Positions 22,580 to 35,969 are shown, counted from the first letter of the stretch. The stretch: 64,000 nt of DNA from Porpolomopsis calyptriformis (GCA_951640195.1 OX621164.1:3267098-3331097), one strand, 5' to 3'. Numbers and translations: made by a program. The notes: a model not told the origin generated them from the sequence alone.

Positions 22580-25500
22580 AAAACCCAATATCTATTTGGT
22601 GTCTACCACAAAATCCAATGGCCAGCCAGCGCAACCTATGTTCAATCCTGTCGTAACAGTTCAATAGGCACATTGTCTTTATCTCTTCCCCAGCTATCAA
22701 TCTCTTCTTGAACTCGTCTTGGACAAAAATAACACCCTCCCAGTCGCTCTGGACCAAACATCACACTCTCATCAACTTCCGACCCCTCCGAACATCTCTG
22801 AAAATTCTCTAATAAGCATCCTACGCGCGAACGTACCGTTTCGATCTCTTGTTTTCGTTTTGGCTCTTGCAAGAGTACTCTTCGTGTCCCCGCCGTTCGG
22901 AACGGCAATCGCACGCCCGATCGGACCATTGACAATGGACTCTCGTGCCATAACCCGACCAGATCAAGCCTGAGCATCTCGAAATCTTCCACAGATGCTC
23001 TCAAGGGAAGTTGGTCTCAGAAACTAGTTAGTCCTGCAAAGGAGTAGGGTCCCGAGGACATCGCGAGGCTCTGCTGATACTCACGAGAAGGACCCGGAGA
23101 CGTCGAGTCTCCCACTCTTTGTCGTCTACTGTTGGCATCATTCATGCCTCCTTCTTGACAAGTTTGCCATTGCGCACGGTAAGTCTTGACTATCTCAAGT
23201 CGTATTCGATCTAATTATTTTATCCAATCTAGCCCTGCATTACCGTGCCCTTTTTATTGCTGCTGGTCTCCATGCTCTCTGGACTGATACCTCCGCGGCA
23301 GTAACAAATGGTTCAAAGTTCATATCATCATTACCACACTCCTCACCATCCTGATTTCCAGTCTTTGCATGGGTGCTGTTCAAGGATCGTACCTTGACAG
23401 GCAGTTCTCCGGCTCATACTGGCTTGCGTCAGAAAGTTGGTGCCGCCATCCCTATACGGAGGCCATTATCTGCTGCGTTGGCGCATCAAATCTTTCGCGG
23501 CGGCTCCCCTTGGATCGTTTACACATGCCATTTGGTGTTGTCCTTCTTGCGGAGATGTATTGGACTTGGGAATGCATTCACAATGATTGGGCTGAGATGA
23601 GCACATCGCGGACTGTGACCCCCTGACGCAGTCCAGGTCATATTTTTTGGCAGTCTTCCTTGTCCCTGCGATTGCTTAATCTGTTGAAGTAGGTTGGGGG
23701 TCACATCTCAAGGCACTCAAGCCGAAATAGTCGAGGAAAGTGCCCTAAGACAACTCAAACGAATCCCATGGACAATTTATCAGTAACATTCCCCCTTCGA
23801 GATCTTGTTTTATTCGCTTATCTCTACATGTCTTGGTCAACGCTGTTTTCAGTTTGGTCTCCATCATCGAACCGATTTTTCCTATGCATCGACTGCAAAA
23901 AGGCGGCACTGATCGTCCTCGGCCGCAACTTTGCAATTATTCAAAGTGAATTATGAGTGACAACGTTCCAGATCCCTGCACTCACACCCACAATAGTCAG
24001 ATAAGATAGAATACAAGAGGGAAGGGAATTTGTGGAGCTTAGTGGACAGAACGTGGTTATCAGATTGATTTGAAGGTTAAGCGAAACGATCGTTAACTCG
24101 GTTTTATTCCTTTTTTAGTTCTTCCTGTGATCGGTACTCACGGTGCGAGAGAAACCTTTTGTCTATGAGACTCAATCGGAGTGTCGGAGTGTTTGTCCAA
24201 TCACCGCTTGTTGCGTTGGCTTCGCTATCCCGAGTGTATTTTCCCGCGTATCAAAAAAAAAAAAAGCATCCACACGTGTGTGTGGTTCTCGTAGCTCAAA
24301 TTGGCACCAATACATCGAAGACACTCTTTAGGATCCCAGGCACAGGTTAAGAAGCAGCCACGAATCCGTTCTTACTTCCCTTTTTTTCCACGCTACCCTT
24401 AGAATCGGGACCTGCGGGTGGGCGAACCGCCCTGTGGCGTAGGTGGCGTAGGTGGTAAGGCATCTGCAGGGAAAGGTTTTCTAATCGCGAAGGATTATGG
24501 ATTATGCGGATACGTATTAGTGGTAAAACTTGAACAAAGAGCAAAAGGGTCAACACAATGATGCTTCGAGGTGTGTGTGCGTTCCTAGGACGGGTCAGCG
24601 AAGGCAATGGAAAATCCCCTTCATGGGATGCATTCGCGGAGTGGATGGATCCCCCCCCACTCCGTTGGTTCTCTCTCTTCCATTCCCTTCTCCCATCGGA
24701 CAGGCGCTGCCACCTCAAGTCAAAGGTTCCACCGTAGATTCCAGAAATCGCCCCGCTCATCCAAAAAAAAAAAAAAAATTTAAAAGCTTTACCAATCGCT
24801 GCCTCCGACAGGCAATCAGCAAAATGCCCGCGACCGGGAACTGGAGGAAAACCACAGCCGGTGGTGGTGGTGGTGGTGGCCCACACAGCCCACACAAAAA
24901 CCCACCATATGACAATACCATATGACAATACCAAACTCTGTTCAACTTTTCAAACCCCTTCCACCGACCGTTCGAGACACACACTCCACACTTTTTTTTT
25001 TTTTGCACAGTGTGGCGCAATGGTGCGATAAATCCGATCATCGATCATCATCATGGGTTCATACAGTACCACATACATGACCGATCGATCGATCGCCCAG
25101 CTTTTTCTTATTTCTGACCCCCTGTTCTCTTTTATTTTTCTGCTCCACTGTTCTGGTTCTTGTTACAAACCGCTAGCTAAATAACATTAAAAAAAAGAGA
25201 GAGCGAGCGAAGGCTGTGTACTGAAAAAAAAAAAAAAAAAAAGCCAAGAAACTGGTTCATTCTACAAAAATTTCGTTCCAGCTGACTTAGTGCGGGCAAG
25301 CAAGCGGGTATGATCCACAGGTTCACCCCCCCTAACGTCCAAATGCTGCTGTCCAAGTTGTCATATGGCGCAACCCAACGCCACAACAAAGAGGGGCGGC
25401 ACCAAATCTTGCATTTCATATGCGATTTATTGATCATTCTACCTATATGAAACTGTCTACACATCTGCCCAAAAGAGTATACTCAAAGAGGGAAAACGAG

Positions 25501-26001
25501 GAAGAATGTATGTTTGCAAAATGCACGCTAAAAGCCAAACTATGTTATGAGATGGAAAGCGATGACGGAGACCTGAAATGCCGGCAGGAACGGGAATGAC
25601 ATATGTAGGTATAAACAAAGCAAGATGATGTTGTGATCCATCGTAAAGGGCTGCTTAGATAGAAATACAGCGCGCTGAGGTCGTGTATGCTCAGTGGCCA
25701 CGAATAATTTATGACGAATCGAGAACGAGAGACAGGGTCTGTTTTCTCCATTGCAAGCAGCAGGGATGGTAGATGAGCGATAAGTAACCAGTCGAAAATC
25801 CATTGCGGTGAATGTTTGTACAGGGGTGAGGTGAAGGGTTGCAGCCATAGCGTAGCGATCGTCCAATGTCGTCCACTCTTGTCGGTATAGACATGAGAAG
25901 GATAAATTGCTGCAGGACAAATATTTTGAAGATGGTCGATGAGATGAGAGGATTCGTGACAGACAACCATGAAGAAGAAACTTCGTCCACAACTCCTCCA
26001 C
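22580..26001. other. Gene-poor region with unassigned membrane-like fragment and A/T runs
   Basis: About 3.4 kb without a convincing gene. At about 23305-23380 (plus strand) one frame encodes a hydrophobic segment (WFKVHIIITTLLTILISSL) that looks like a membrane helix, but no exon chain could be built around it. A 121-codon frame at 23004-22642 (minus) has no recognisable motif. Poly(A)/poly(T) runs occur at 24249-24262, 24762-24778, 24990-25003 and 25224-25242, and a TATGACAATACCA direct repeat lies at about 24907-24930. Frames rich in Phe or Lys here are translation of these runs. Confidence 0.5.
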
Positions 26002-28211
26002 TTACACAACACTAATCCCGACACTGTCTCCACTGATCACAGGTGGCGATCCTTCGGCAAAGCACCACTGCTTTACTAGCACCATACGTACCGAGTCGGT
26101 GTCCAATTCTCTCCCGCTGCGGGTCGGTAGTGCGGATGCAGAAGGACTCTTAGGAGAGTTGTCACGCGAACTAGAGGCCGAGGACCCACCCTTGTGGACT
26201 TTGACGGGTGGCGTCAAAGATGGTGGGGTGGGTGCCTCGTCACTCGAGTTCGTTGATGAGCTCGTCCCAGATCCAGATCCAGACCTCAGCCGCGACCTAG
26301 CACTGTTCCCATGATGGGTCCTCGACTGGGCCTCCTTGACACCCCGAGAATCAGCGGCATTCTCAGGTTGGAAATCCGCGATAATCTCAGCCTCATCTGG
26401 TCCTAGCTCAATGCCAGCTGATCCTGGAGTGCTCCATGGCCAGCGCAAGGTCGTTCCCCCTATCCCAAAGCTTTTCGCGAACCCAGTGAGAGAGCGCGGG
26501 GGTTGGTTAATCCCATTGGCTGCTGTAGGATCCTCCTGGTTAAAGGTAGAGGAGGCAGGTTGGAAGTACGATATAGGGTGGCCACCCATGATAGTTGGAT
26601 TTTTCGGAGAAGCTGTCGGAGCGTGGCGTTTGGGTTCTGTTGCACTGCTTTCGGGTGAGCTCAATAGGGCGTACAGAGATGACATGTGACAATTGTCCCC
26701 AGGTGGTTGGGTTTTGCTGGATGGATTAGGACTAAAATTGGGCGGGTGGGTGGTGGGGGTGGTTGACGGAGCTGCATAATTAAGCAGGCTAAGCTTACTG
26801 ACCCGCCGAATCATTGTTGTTACAGAAGCTGGAGGACTATTCTGCGGTGGGGAGTGAGATTCATTTGACTGGTATTGAACGGGTGTCTTTTCGGACTGCA
26901 TCTCGGCATGCGAGGGGCCAACGTGAGCTACAAAAGAGTATCAACATGAAAAAAATTACAAAGAGACACCCAAAGTGGCATACTAAGTGCGCTAACGGCA
27001 ACAGCACGTCTAGAGAGGCTAGGAGGTATAATCGTCTTGAAACAGACACGGTAATTGTCTCCGTTATTATTATCCCACCATTCGCCGCCGCCGAAGCCGG
27101 TATTGAAGCGTACGGCGAGCCAAAGAACTCGCTCGTGTAGCCGGGGCGCATAATGCTCCAAGGTTATCCCAAAGGTAAACCGATCCCAGGTGTCCTTGGA
27201 GGCAATGGCACCGGCAGCATCACCTACTGTGGGCGGAGTCAAGGCAGGAGGGAGACAAGGAAGGGTAGAAATGTAGTGTGCAGAAACCTCGGAGGTGGTC
27301 TGCCAGTTATCAACAGTGAAACGAACGGCGACGTGCTTTTGATAAGCAATGTTGCGAACGATGAGAGTACCGGTGAGAACGGGTGTGAGTGTTTGGGTGT
27401 TGTTCTGATACTCGAATGGGAGGGCAATAGATTCAAGGTGTATATTTGCGTAGGGAGAAGGATGTAGCTGGGGGATAGGGGAAGTGGCGGCGTGAGTTGC
27501 TAGCTCTAATTCAAATGTGGGGTGTGTGGAGGGCGCGGTGATAGGAGGGAATGGAAAGCTTGTCCTGAGATAGTTATATTCACTTTCGGTTTCGGTTTCG
27601 GTGTCATCCGCACCCGGAGGATGTGAGAGGGCAGCAGGTCTCCCAGAGCGATGAAAAACGCGGACGGTGGCTAGACCGTCTTTTTCTGCAAAATGTACAT
27701 TTTTGTGAGCAGCCGTTTGGGTATCTTGGCTAGGTGTGGAGGGTTCCGAGCGGGCGCGGTGGTGGATTGGGTGGGAGGAGTGAGAGAGGGTGGGTGCGGA
27801 AGGGGAAGACTTTAGGGAAGACTTGAGTGGCCTTCCGTTAGAGAGAAGAACGGGATGAGAGGAGGACCTGGAGACGGCAGGAGGGAGGGGCAGAGAGGGG
27901 GGAGAGGATGAGGGTGGGGAGGAACGTGGGAATGGTACAGCATAAGCGGTAGGCGGTGTGAGACGGATAGTTGGGTCCTGGTCTTGGAAGAAGCGTCTTG
28001 TTGAGGATGGGGTGGAGTCCTCTGGAAAGTCCTCTTCGTGTTCGTCATCCTGTGTGAAATGAAATACGGGATGGTTGTGATTCTTGTTTGCAGAACGTCT
28101 ACGACGGGGGAGACCGAGAAGAGGGGCGAAAGCACCCTGATTTGAACGTTGAGGGGATTGGCGACGGTGATGATGATGGGGAGAGGAGTCGTGTGAAGAG
28201 GGGGAGGGCAT
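26002..28211 (-). CDS. Glycogen-targeting regulatory subunit of protein phosphatase 1 (CBM21)
   Basis: Gac1/PPP1R3-type protein that tethers PP1 to glycogen and so activates glycogen synthase. Two exons (28211-26984 and 26927-26002; GT-AG, phase 1) give 717 residues. A His/Ser/Pro-rich N-terminus is followed by the PP1-docking RVxF-type motif KNVHF (about residue 175), then a CBM21 carbohydrate-binding domain (about residues 250-400: IALPFEYQ, GTLIVRNIAYQKHVAVRFTVDNW, DTWDRFTFGI, LWLAVRF, EWWDNNNGDNYRV). The DNW, DRF and DNN.DNYRV elements are the domain's signature. The C-terminal 300 residues are low complexity (Ser/Pro/Thr) and probably disordered. Confidence 0.9.
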
Positions 28212-28780
28212 GGGGGGAGGGGGGAAGAGAGAGGCGCGGAGAGGAAAAAAAAAGATATGAGGATTTATAAACTAAAGTTGTTGAGAGTGATGATATCATA
28301 ATTATGCCATGAGGCTATCCAAATACAGTCGTAATCTTCTTATCACTTTACGAACAGATACCGGCGATCGACAAGATACACGGTCTAGACTGACTTTCTA
28401 ACAAAGCAACTGTGTTCTCGGAAATGATTCCGTCCATTCCACGGTCAGAGCTTGAACACTGTAGTCGGTTGAATACGGCTCGAGGTACTTCGAATATTGT
28501 TGTCAAGGTAATCTAGTACATAGATAATTCCCCACCGGGTTTGAGCGGGGCTATAAACGGTTTATTGACTCGCCTAAAGAATGTAGAGTTCTCGCTTACG
28601 ATCGTGTATCTTCTTGTCGGAAGAACGTTGGCTTAGAGAAACGAACGTGTGAGACCAATAGCTTATCACCCCTCATCGCAAGGACACATCGCAAGAAATA
28701 CTGAACAAAAGAGTGTAGATCGACATAAACTAATCAGTCCGACTATACGGAACATTAACAATAATCCGTCCTTTCAATAC
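28212..28780. other. Intergenic region, no gene recognised
   Basis: About 570 bp between the start of the CBM21 gene and the end of the GH5 gene, both on the minus strand. It should hold the CBM21 gene promoter and the GH5 gene 3' end. A GA-rich stretch lies just upstream of the CBM21 start codon (28212-28258). No other structure seen. Confidence 0.5.
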
Positions 28781-31700
28781 CTATGCTCCTGTACACACAG
28801 CCACAGGGACAGCCGCAGCCGTCGCATCCCACGCATTCGGATAAGGGCATCCAGCTACCGTAATCATCCCTTCCGCCGTGTCCGCCGAATTATACCACCC
28901 ATCCCCACCATCGATACTAACCGGTGGCGTCGGCGTAGGGAACGTCTCTGTAGACAATGTAGGCACAGGTCCCGTAGCCGTGTACGTCGGCAGCAAGGCT
29001 GCGTTTGCCACCAAGCCAATCGACGCTGGTGGCCATGACCCATAGTTAGCCGAATCAGCAGCGTTTATGACGCCGTTCCCTCCTCCTGTTTGATACGGCT
29101 GGTAGTTCCCATCAAATGGCATTTGCTGAGCGACACCAAGAGAGTTACAATGTCCCTAAACAACCGTTAAGTGACAGGCACAAAGTCAATGTTGTGCGCT
29201 TACATTCGCATCACGTGGGTTGAGAGGAATCCAACCGTTCTGCAAACCGAGCTGATATGACCACATGGGTGACCTTGGTTTATTATCAACCGCGCTCGGG
29301 CCAACTTTCCATGTCCAGAAGAACCATTGCTATCATCGTCCACGTCAGGACATCACGATAAAATCAGACAAGAGTCACCAACCTGCAAGGCATCCATATT
29401 AGCCAATGCAAAACTCATAAGATTCTGCTTGATTGTCGGTGTCCATGTCTCCCAACTGTCCCATACAGTACAATCCGCGGTATCATGCTCATTTCCCGCC
29501 GAACGCAGCATCAGACCACCTGTATTCGAGATGCCAGTCGTGTCAAATGGCAGATAAAAACGCAGCAGCAACAAGTACTCGCAGTCATTGAAGGCCAGAG
29601 ACCACTCCGCCGCGGTAGTAACGCCAAATGTTTGCTGGGATGTATTCATCATGGTTGCCCACTGGTTGCAGGGCGCCGGAATGTATGGGACAACATCCTC
29701 AGAGCCTTGTCCATTGAAAGCGAAATAAGGATGTTGCTCCAATGCTATACGGTCAGAGCCGCTGAACGACGGCAAGTTAGGATCACCTGCACAAAAAGAC
29801 GATTCGTGAAAGGTAATGCGATCTCAACAGCTAGGTACATTACCACCCTGGATACTGATATAAGGACCGTTTCCAACTCCAGTGATACTACGTATCATAT
29901 TATGAGCTTCCACATAGCTAGGGGTGTGGATTCAGTGAGGCCGTATTTTTTCAACACCAATAGCGAAAATGACAAACAAATGGTAAACGGGCTCCATTGG
30001 CATTCCAGTCGGTTCGTTTATGATGCCCAACATGACAATGACATCCTTATATCTGTATACGAGGTCAAGAATATCTCAGTGGTCCATTTCTGTTATCAAA
30101 CTCACTGTGGTTGCGAGATGAACTCTGTAAAAATCCGGAGGTAGTGTAGCAGGCGTTGAGCGTTCGCGATACCCTGGCCATATGATACATAATCGAATCC
30201 ATAACGAGTTGTAATTGCCAAAAGCCCTCACCATCACGCCGTTCAGAAAATTAACCTTTCCAAACTGACCGCTGTGGTTATACCTTGGCAACACCCAATC
30301 AGGTCATGATTTAATAATTTAAAAAAAAAGGAAATTCACCCATTCTGAGATCCTGGAGTGGCATGAATGTCAAGTAAGATGCGCAGACCATATTTCCGTG
30401 CCCAGTCGAAAGCCTTGAGTGCATACTTCCACGACACTTTTGGTAAAAACGGTTCTCCCACCCAAGTGTCTATCGCCCAAAACGCGATCGGCAAGCGGAT
30501 CCAATTGAGCCCCGCCCCCGCTATCTGAGCAAAGTCCTCTTCGGTCTACAACGTAGGGGATGAAGGGATCACCGAACGAGGGGGGGGAAGAGTTTATAAG
30601 ACGTACAATGAATGTGTTGTAATGTTCCTCGAGCTGGTTGAGTCCCCCGCTTGCAGTATCAGCAGCCATCGCCTCAGACATTGTCCATTCATCTATAGCA
30701 GTCGTATATTTCTGGAAAAGTGCAGGTGTGATAAATGGCTCCAACACGAGCCAGCCACCCAGATTGACACTAAATCGAGATAATCAATGAGTGCCCAAAG
30801 GTCGTATCGTTCTCACCCACCCCAAGACCTGGTCTTTCCCGAATTGCCAACTCTGATTCAACGGAGGAGACCACGACTGAGGCCGGGCGTTGTTGTTAAA
30901 CGGGTCGCTCGGATCGACGACAAAGTATCCACCAAACTTATTGCTATACGTGAATGTGTTGCCTTGGTCATCGGTAACCTGAGTGCCATCCCCGCCATAT
31001 ACGATATTTGAGCCCCCGCCTGGGGATTGACCGCCAGTCGGCGATCCAGACGAGGGTGAGCCGGAGTGACCAGAGTCCCCATTGCTACTGGCACTGGCGT
31101 TACTGCCATGTTTGTGACGGCGGACGACACCAAAGTACACCCCAACGACGATAGCCGCGATGATGAGAAGCAGCCCGCCCAGGGTGAAGAGCAAAAAGCG
31201 GATGCCGCGCCTGCGATGGTGCTGCTTCCGGTCGTCGATATAAGTAGTATTGCCGGCCATGAAGGAGGTCTCCGCTTCTTTGCTGTCCTCGAGGTGGAAG
31301 GTTGGAGTTTCGGTGTTAGTGTGTGAAGCTGAGACATCTTGATAAATGGACGAGATGGAAGGTCCTGTGCTGGGACCTGAACCGACAATCAAATTTCGTT
31401 CATGCATGAACGGGGCATCAGGAACCGGCAACGGGGTTGCACTTCGCTGGTCCATAAGTGAAGGAGTCTCGCTGTCCTCAAGGAAGGGTGGAGTCTCGGT
31501 GTTAGTGTGTGAGGCCGAGATATCTTGATAAACGGGTGAGACGAAAGGTCCTGCGCTGGGACCTGAACCGACCACCAAGTTTCGTTCATGCGTGAATGGG
31601 GCATCAGGAACCGGTAATGGGGTACTTGGCTGGTCTATAAGTGAAGGAGTCTCGCTGGCCTCGAGGTGGGGTTGGGTCTCGGTGTTGGTGTGTGAGGCCG

Positions 31701-31884
31701 AGACATCTTGATTAACGAATGAGACGGAAGGCGCTGTGCTGAGACCTGAATCGACCACCGAGTTTCGTTCCTGCATGAATGGGGTATCAGGAACCGGCAA
31801 TGGGGTCGCACTTCCCTGGTCTATGAGTGAAGGTGTCTCGCTGTCGACCCTCCTGGGGCTGGGAGGTGAATGCGAGGGATCCAT
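28781..31884 (-). CDS. GH5_9 exo-beta-1,3-glucanase, type II membrane protein
   Basis: Cell-wall glucanase of the Exg type, anchored with its catalytic domain outside. Start at ATG 31884 (MDPSHSPP), the first ATG of the frame. A cytoplasmic N-terminus with three tandem 60-residue repeats leads to one membrane helix (FLLFTLGGLLLIIAAIVVG, about residue 230), a Ser/Gly linker, then the GH5 domain over several exons: LGVNLGGWLVLEPFITP, EEDFAQIAGAGLNWIRLPI, YGLRILLDIHATPGSQN, GYNHSGQFG, the acid/base motif INEP (about 30015) and the nucleophile motif AEWS (about 29600), then NWFFWTWK. The C-terminus ends in a Cys-containing tail. Introns are short and GT-AG. Both catalytic Glu are present, so the enzyme should be active. 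Confidence 0.88.
31290..31845 (-). repeat. Three tandem 180-bp repeats inside the GH5 gene
   Basis: The cytoplasmic part of the GH5 protein contains three copies of a unit that starts SETPSL.DQ, continues with TPLPVPD.PF...RN, and ends SASHTNTET. The units begin near 31843, 31659 and 31475. They encode no known domain and are probably disordered. Copies differ at many positions, so the array is not very recent. Confidence 0.85.
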
Positions 31885-32366
31885 GGCGTCGTCAAGAGGG
31901 ACGGTGTGAACTCTCCGCCCAGAAATCGCACCATGCGAACCCAAGCCGAGTAAGGATGACAAGTCACCCACAGTACCCCAAAATAGGTAATGCCATATGT
32001 TTCTCCACTGTTTCAAACCGATATATGTGAGTCGCTCGTCCGTCAAGGTGGTTTGGTAAAAAGCCTGTTGTTATCAAGACTTTACCGATATCTTTACGTT
32101 CGCTTATCGGGACTGCCTTTGATAAACACTCAGTAGTGAACACGTCTTCGAACCCTAAATTAGGGACCATTGATATCAAAACCCACAAAGCAAGGAAATC
32201 GAAAGAGCCGATAGCAGATCAAAGTTCTCTTCTCGAATATCAAGGACTACAATTCTTTCTTTGTCATTCGATACCACAATCAGCTCGAAGACGAAGATAA
32301 AGATAATTTGACATGCATACTCTATGAACCTAGGCTCAAGGCCCGAAGTGCCGTTTTTTTTTTTCA

Positions 32367-32867
32367 TTACGAAGTGTAAAGCTCTTCTTTGGTATCCACG
32401 CCTGCGGAAAGATATACGGATGAGCATCAGGTAACCGCCGATGGGAAGAAAAAAAAGTGGAGAGACATACCCAGCTCCTCTCTAACCCCCTTCAATTCAT
32501 CCAAGTACGCCTGATACTGTTGCTTATTCTCCACCTTTTCTCTGATCCCCTCAAACACTCTCACGGCTGTGGGATAGTCGTTAACCCGTCTCGCGGCTCG
32601 CAGCGCGGCCTCGACGACAGCAGGCGACGGCACCAGGTCGTGCGCGAAGCAGTTGTTCAGCCCCCGTTGGAGCTCGAAGAGGTCCTGCGCGGACTGGAAA
32701 AAAGAGACGTAGCGGGCTGAAAAGGTTTCGAATGTTTCTTGATCATGTCCGCTTGAGTTTGAGGAGAGACGGATGCACGGGTGGGAAGGGAGGGTACGGA
32801 AGTGGGTGATAGAGGGACGGATGAGGGCCGAGCGAAGAACGGTAGAGAATGATTGAGGAGGACGCAT
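32367..32867 (-). CDS. COX6: Cytochrome c oxidase subunit 6 (mammalian Va homologue)
   Basis: Nuclear-encoded subunit of respiratory complex IV on the matrix side of the inner mitochondrial membrane. Two exons (32867-32471 and 32401-32367) give 143 residues. A basic, Ser/Leu-rich presequence of about 40 residues is followed by the family core: ETFETFSARYVSFF, AQDLFELQRGLNNCFAHDLVPSP, ALRAARRVNDYPTAVRVFEGIREKVEN, YLDELKGVREELGV and a short C-terminus ending EELYTS. The 5' intron site at 32470 is GT and the 3' site AG. High confidence. Confidence 0.93.
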
Positions 32868-33301
32868 TTTTATGGTATGAACTTCGGTTTGCCGAGAACG
32901 GGTATAAGTTTCGGGATAAACCGGGACTTTTCCGTTTATGCCCAAACAGGGTTGTCCACTCAGCTCTTCCCAAAGTCTGACAGTGATAACAAACGCAAAG
33001 TGTTCAATGTTCAAGAACGGGTGAGCATGATACTAAACGAAGGAAATGCGAAGCATGTATGTACAATGGGAGTTAGTCACGTCCGGAGAACAGATATCAG
33101 CGTCGTACGTGGAAGGGGAATGCATATGGTGGTATAATTAAAGCATGAGTGGTATTATAGATCAATTCCAAGAGAGAAGTCCATCCAGGTCAGAGCAAGT
33201 CCACCAAACCAGTCGACGAGTCGATTGAGTGAGAACGACGCAGGAGGGGTAAGCGTTTTTTTTTGTCATGCATGCGATAACGGGAATCCAATGCAGGATC
33301 A

Positions 33302-35315
33302 TCACATCAAGAGTAAGCCAAGGCCGGCGACAATCAGTGTTGACCATAGTCCTATTGAGAGGGTCGGAAGGTTGCCACTGTTCCATTGTGGTCCTTTGCC
33401 GGTCGGCGAGCTGTCATTGTTGCCTGGTTCTCCGCCCGTTAGGTTCGCTCCGTTCGGCTGGCGAGAGGTAAAAAAGATGGTGAGCGATGGACACGGAGAT
33501 AAGGAGAAGGGATGAGAGAAAAGAGTCAACGAACGCCAATTGAACGCGAATTATCGGTGAATGCACATGTCGACGAGTTGCAGGTACAATTTCCGGCGAT
33601 CGGGTCCCAGAAGGGTGTTGAACAATTTGCGGACACTAGAAAGGACGTCCAATATGTGTTAAAGGAAATGGAAAAGGGGCAGTACTCACGGCGGAAGCGG
33701 GCTTGTTGGCCTGCAGGCACTTGCTGAGCTGGGTTTGGATTCTGAGGTGTCGGTTCTACCACAGGACATCCATACTGTCCCGAAAGAGTGATGCGCAGTC
33801 AATGCCAGTACCTAAAGTGGCAAGAGACGGAACGAACGCAAGTGTAAAAAGGAAAGTCTGAGAAGTCGCACAACTCCAGTAGGCCGTTCTCGTTTTGTGG
33901 GATGCCGTTGCATATCTTTTGCGTAGGCGGAACTTGAGGAGTTGAGCATTTCAACGCATTAACGGAGTTGAGTTGAGAGAGTGGGACAGGATTCTGGACC
34001 CAGGCTAGAAGTTGTTCGTTGCTCACGATCCAGACTAAAATATAGTAACAATAAACCAGCCATGCCTCGTATATAAAGAAAATAGCGTGTACCGTCAGAC
34101 TGTACTTGGGCCCAATCGAGGAAGGCGTTGATCATTGCAATGGTGGAGGTGGGAGCGGTGACCCCAGGATAGTTAGACTAGTCTACATCAGTCGGATCAT
34201 GCTGAACCGTAGCAGATTTACGCACAGCAAGATGGATGGGGTGGGTATAAAGACCGATAGGTTGTCGATCACCAGTGAAATGAGCGGTGAATGTACTCTT
34301 CATGTAAGCAAGAGTAGCCGCGTCGTTGACTGCCGAAGCACCGTTTGCGGCGTCCCTGAAACACATGTCAATTAGCAACCTGAAGCATCACGGTAGGCTA
34401 TAGGATAACACTCACAACCAGGGATCCATTAAGTGTGGGCCGTTGACGCCTAGCTCGTCGAAGAAGGCATACATCGGAATTTCCCAGAGGCCTGGAAGAA
34501 CTGGCTGGCCTTGACAAACATTAGGGGTGGACAGACAATTATTCGCAAGCCCATTGTCGAGGGTGTATGGCCAGAATGCATCCGTGCCTGTTTGGTTGAC
34601 GGGGATGGAGGATACGGCGCTTGAGTCATACGTGAATTGGGCGTCGCGAAGCATAGTCAAGGTCTCGACGGAAAAATTAAGGAATGGTGCACGGAATCCT
34701 CTGATGGCAGTGAGGGGAATACCGGCTAGTGCATTTAGCGCGATGATGTTGCCGTTGATTTCAGCGGAGGGTGGTTGGCCGACGTGGGTCATGCTGGAGA
34801 AGGGGAGAGATGAATGTAATAATGTGGGAAAGGGATGAAACACACGTATGGTCCGCGATTTCGTTCCCAGCAACGAAGAAATCTGTAACGAGTGTGTAGT
34901 TTGTGTAATTGAGAGAGGTGAAGTAGGTGATTTTGAGTGGACAGCCATTGGGATTTTGACGTTGACCAAGAAGCTGGTTGACGGCATCAATGGTGTATGA
35001 TTGGATAGCATCATCGGCACTGAAGACGATGAATTGCGGTACTTGAGACTGAAAACAGGTAAGGCGAACGAAGTGATCGCCAAGCCCGGAACGGTGATCA
35101 AATACCGATCGAAATTCCAGAGGGATTGTACTCACTGGCTGAAGCCCACCGGGTGGACTGGTGCTAGCGCAATTACAATTCGGTAACTGGCATTTCGTGG
35201 GATCACAAGAATACCCCGCTGCCTGCGGGTTTGATGTCGGGCCATTTATCCCACCATCTTGGGCAATGACGAAGACAGCGAAGACAGCGACAAGGACGAG
35301 ATGTAGCATGTACAT
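33302..35315 (-). CDS. GPI-anchored chitin-deacetylase-like polysaccharide deacetylase (CE4-like)
   Basis: Secreted, wall-associated deacetylase acting on chitin or related polymers. The start at 35315 gives a signal peptide (MYMLHLVLVAVFAVFVIAQ). A Cys-rich segment (CDPTKCQLPNCNC) follows, then FIVFSADDAIQ, which takes the place of the TFDD metal-site motif, and the zinc-binding EIADHTMTH motif, interrupted by an intron. Later exons carry GFRAPFL, TGTDAFWPYTLDNG and LYTHPIHLA. The end (Ser/Asn/Gly-rich spacer, then LSIGLWSTLIVAGLGLLLM) is a GPI-attachment signal. About seven exons; the last borders were placed by eye. This divergent branch is shared with arthropod chitin-deacetylase-like proteins; the substrate is inference. 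Confidence 0.82.
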
Positions 35316-35969
35316 CGTAGCGGGCGGGACAAACGACTGGAAACCAAGTGGGAACCAGTATTTTTAAGTATGAAGGTGTAAACGAATGTGAGAGAACCGG
35401 GGAAAGCAAAGTCAAATTCCAGCCCAGCTCGCAAGGCACGTTGAATTCTCTCACAGCCGTGCTGGTGGTAAAACTAACGATGGATGTCCTTGTTCGTGCC
35501 ATTATTTAATATGTATCTCTCACTAACTTCACTCTGCCAGCATCCATCGAGAAACCGGCCAATTGGGAGCGGTTCACTCTTCGAGTTGGTTGTCAGGCTC
35601 TGCAGCGCCGAGACCACCTCGCGGAAATTCGACTCGCAGCATTGGCCAGATCATACCATGCACCCACGACCATGGTAGTTGATCTGAGCAGAAAAGATCT
35701 CAGATTCCATGCAACTGCATATATGTTGCACTCGCCGGCCTTGCAGCGGGGTCTGTGCAATTAACCCTTGCACGTTCCGTCCAGTGCCATGAGGCAGCGG
35801 GCAGCACACATGAACGATCGAGTTACAGAGTGGATATTGAGCGCCGTCGATCTCTGCCGGGCTTCCGTCACCAGGAGAGCCAAAGGTTAAGGCAAACGAT
35901 TCATAACTGGATGGTGCGATGGTGTATTTTGCACAGCATCGAACGCTGGTTAAAGTTGCGAGTAAAATT
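35316..35969. other. Intergenic region, no gene recognised
   Basis: About 650 bp between the chitin-deacetylase-like start and the end of the sirohaem synthase gene. It should contain the former's promoter. No frame of protein character and no repeat was noticed. Confidence 0.5.

Noticed and set aside
22302..22757. Minus-strand 151-codon frame as a gene
   Set aside because: It runs through both arms of a foldback hairpin, has no recognisable motif, and no supporting exon structure.
24347..24934. Long minus-strand frame with Thr and Phe runs
   Set aside because: It translates poly(A) and GGT-repeat tracts; composition is low complexity and there is no domain or splice context.
25540..26033. 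Overlapping minus-strand frames downstream of the CBM21 gene
   Set aside because: Three overlapping frames of similar length, none with coding character; most likely the 3' untranslated region of the CBM21 gene.
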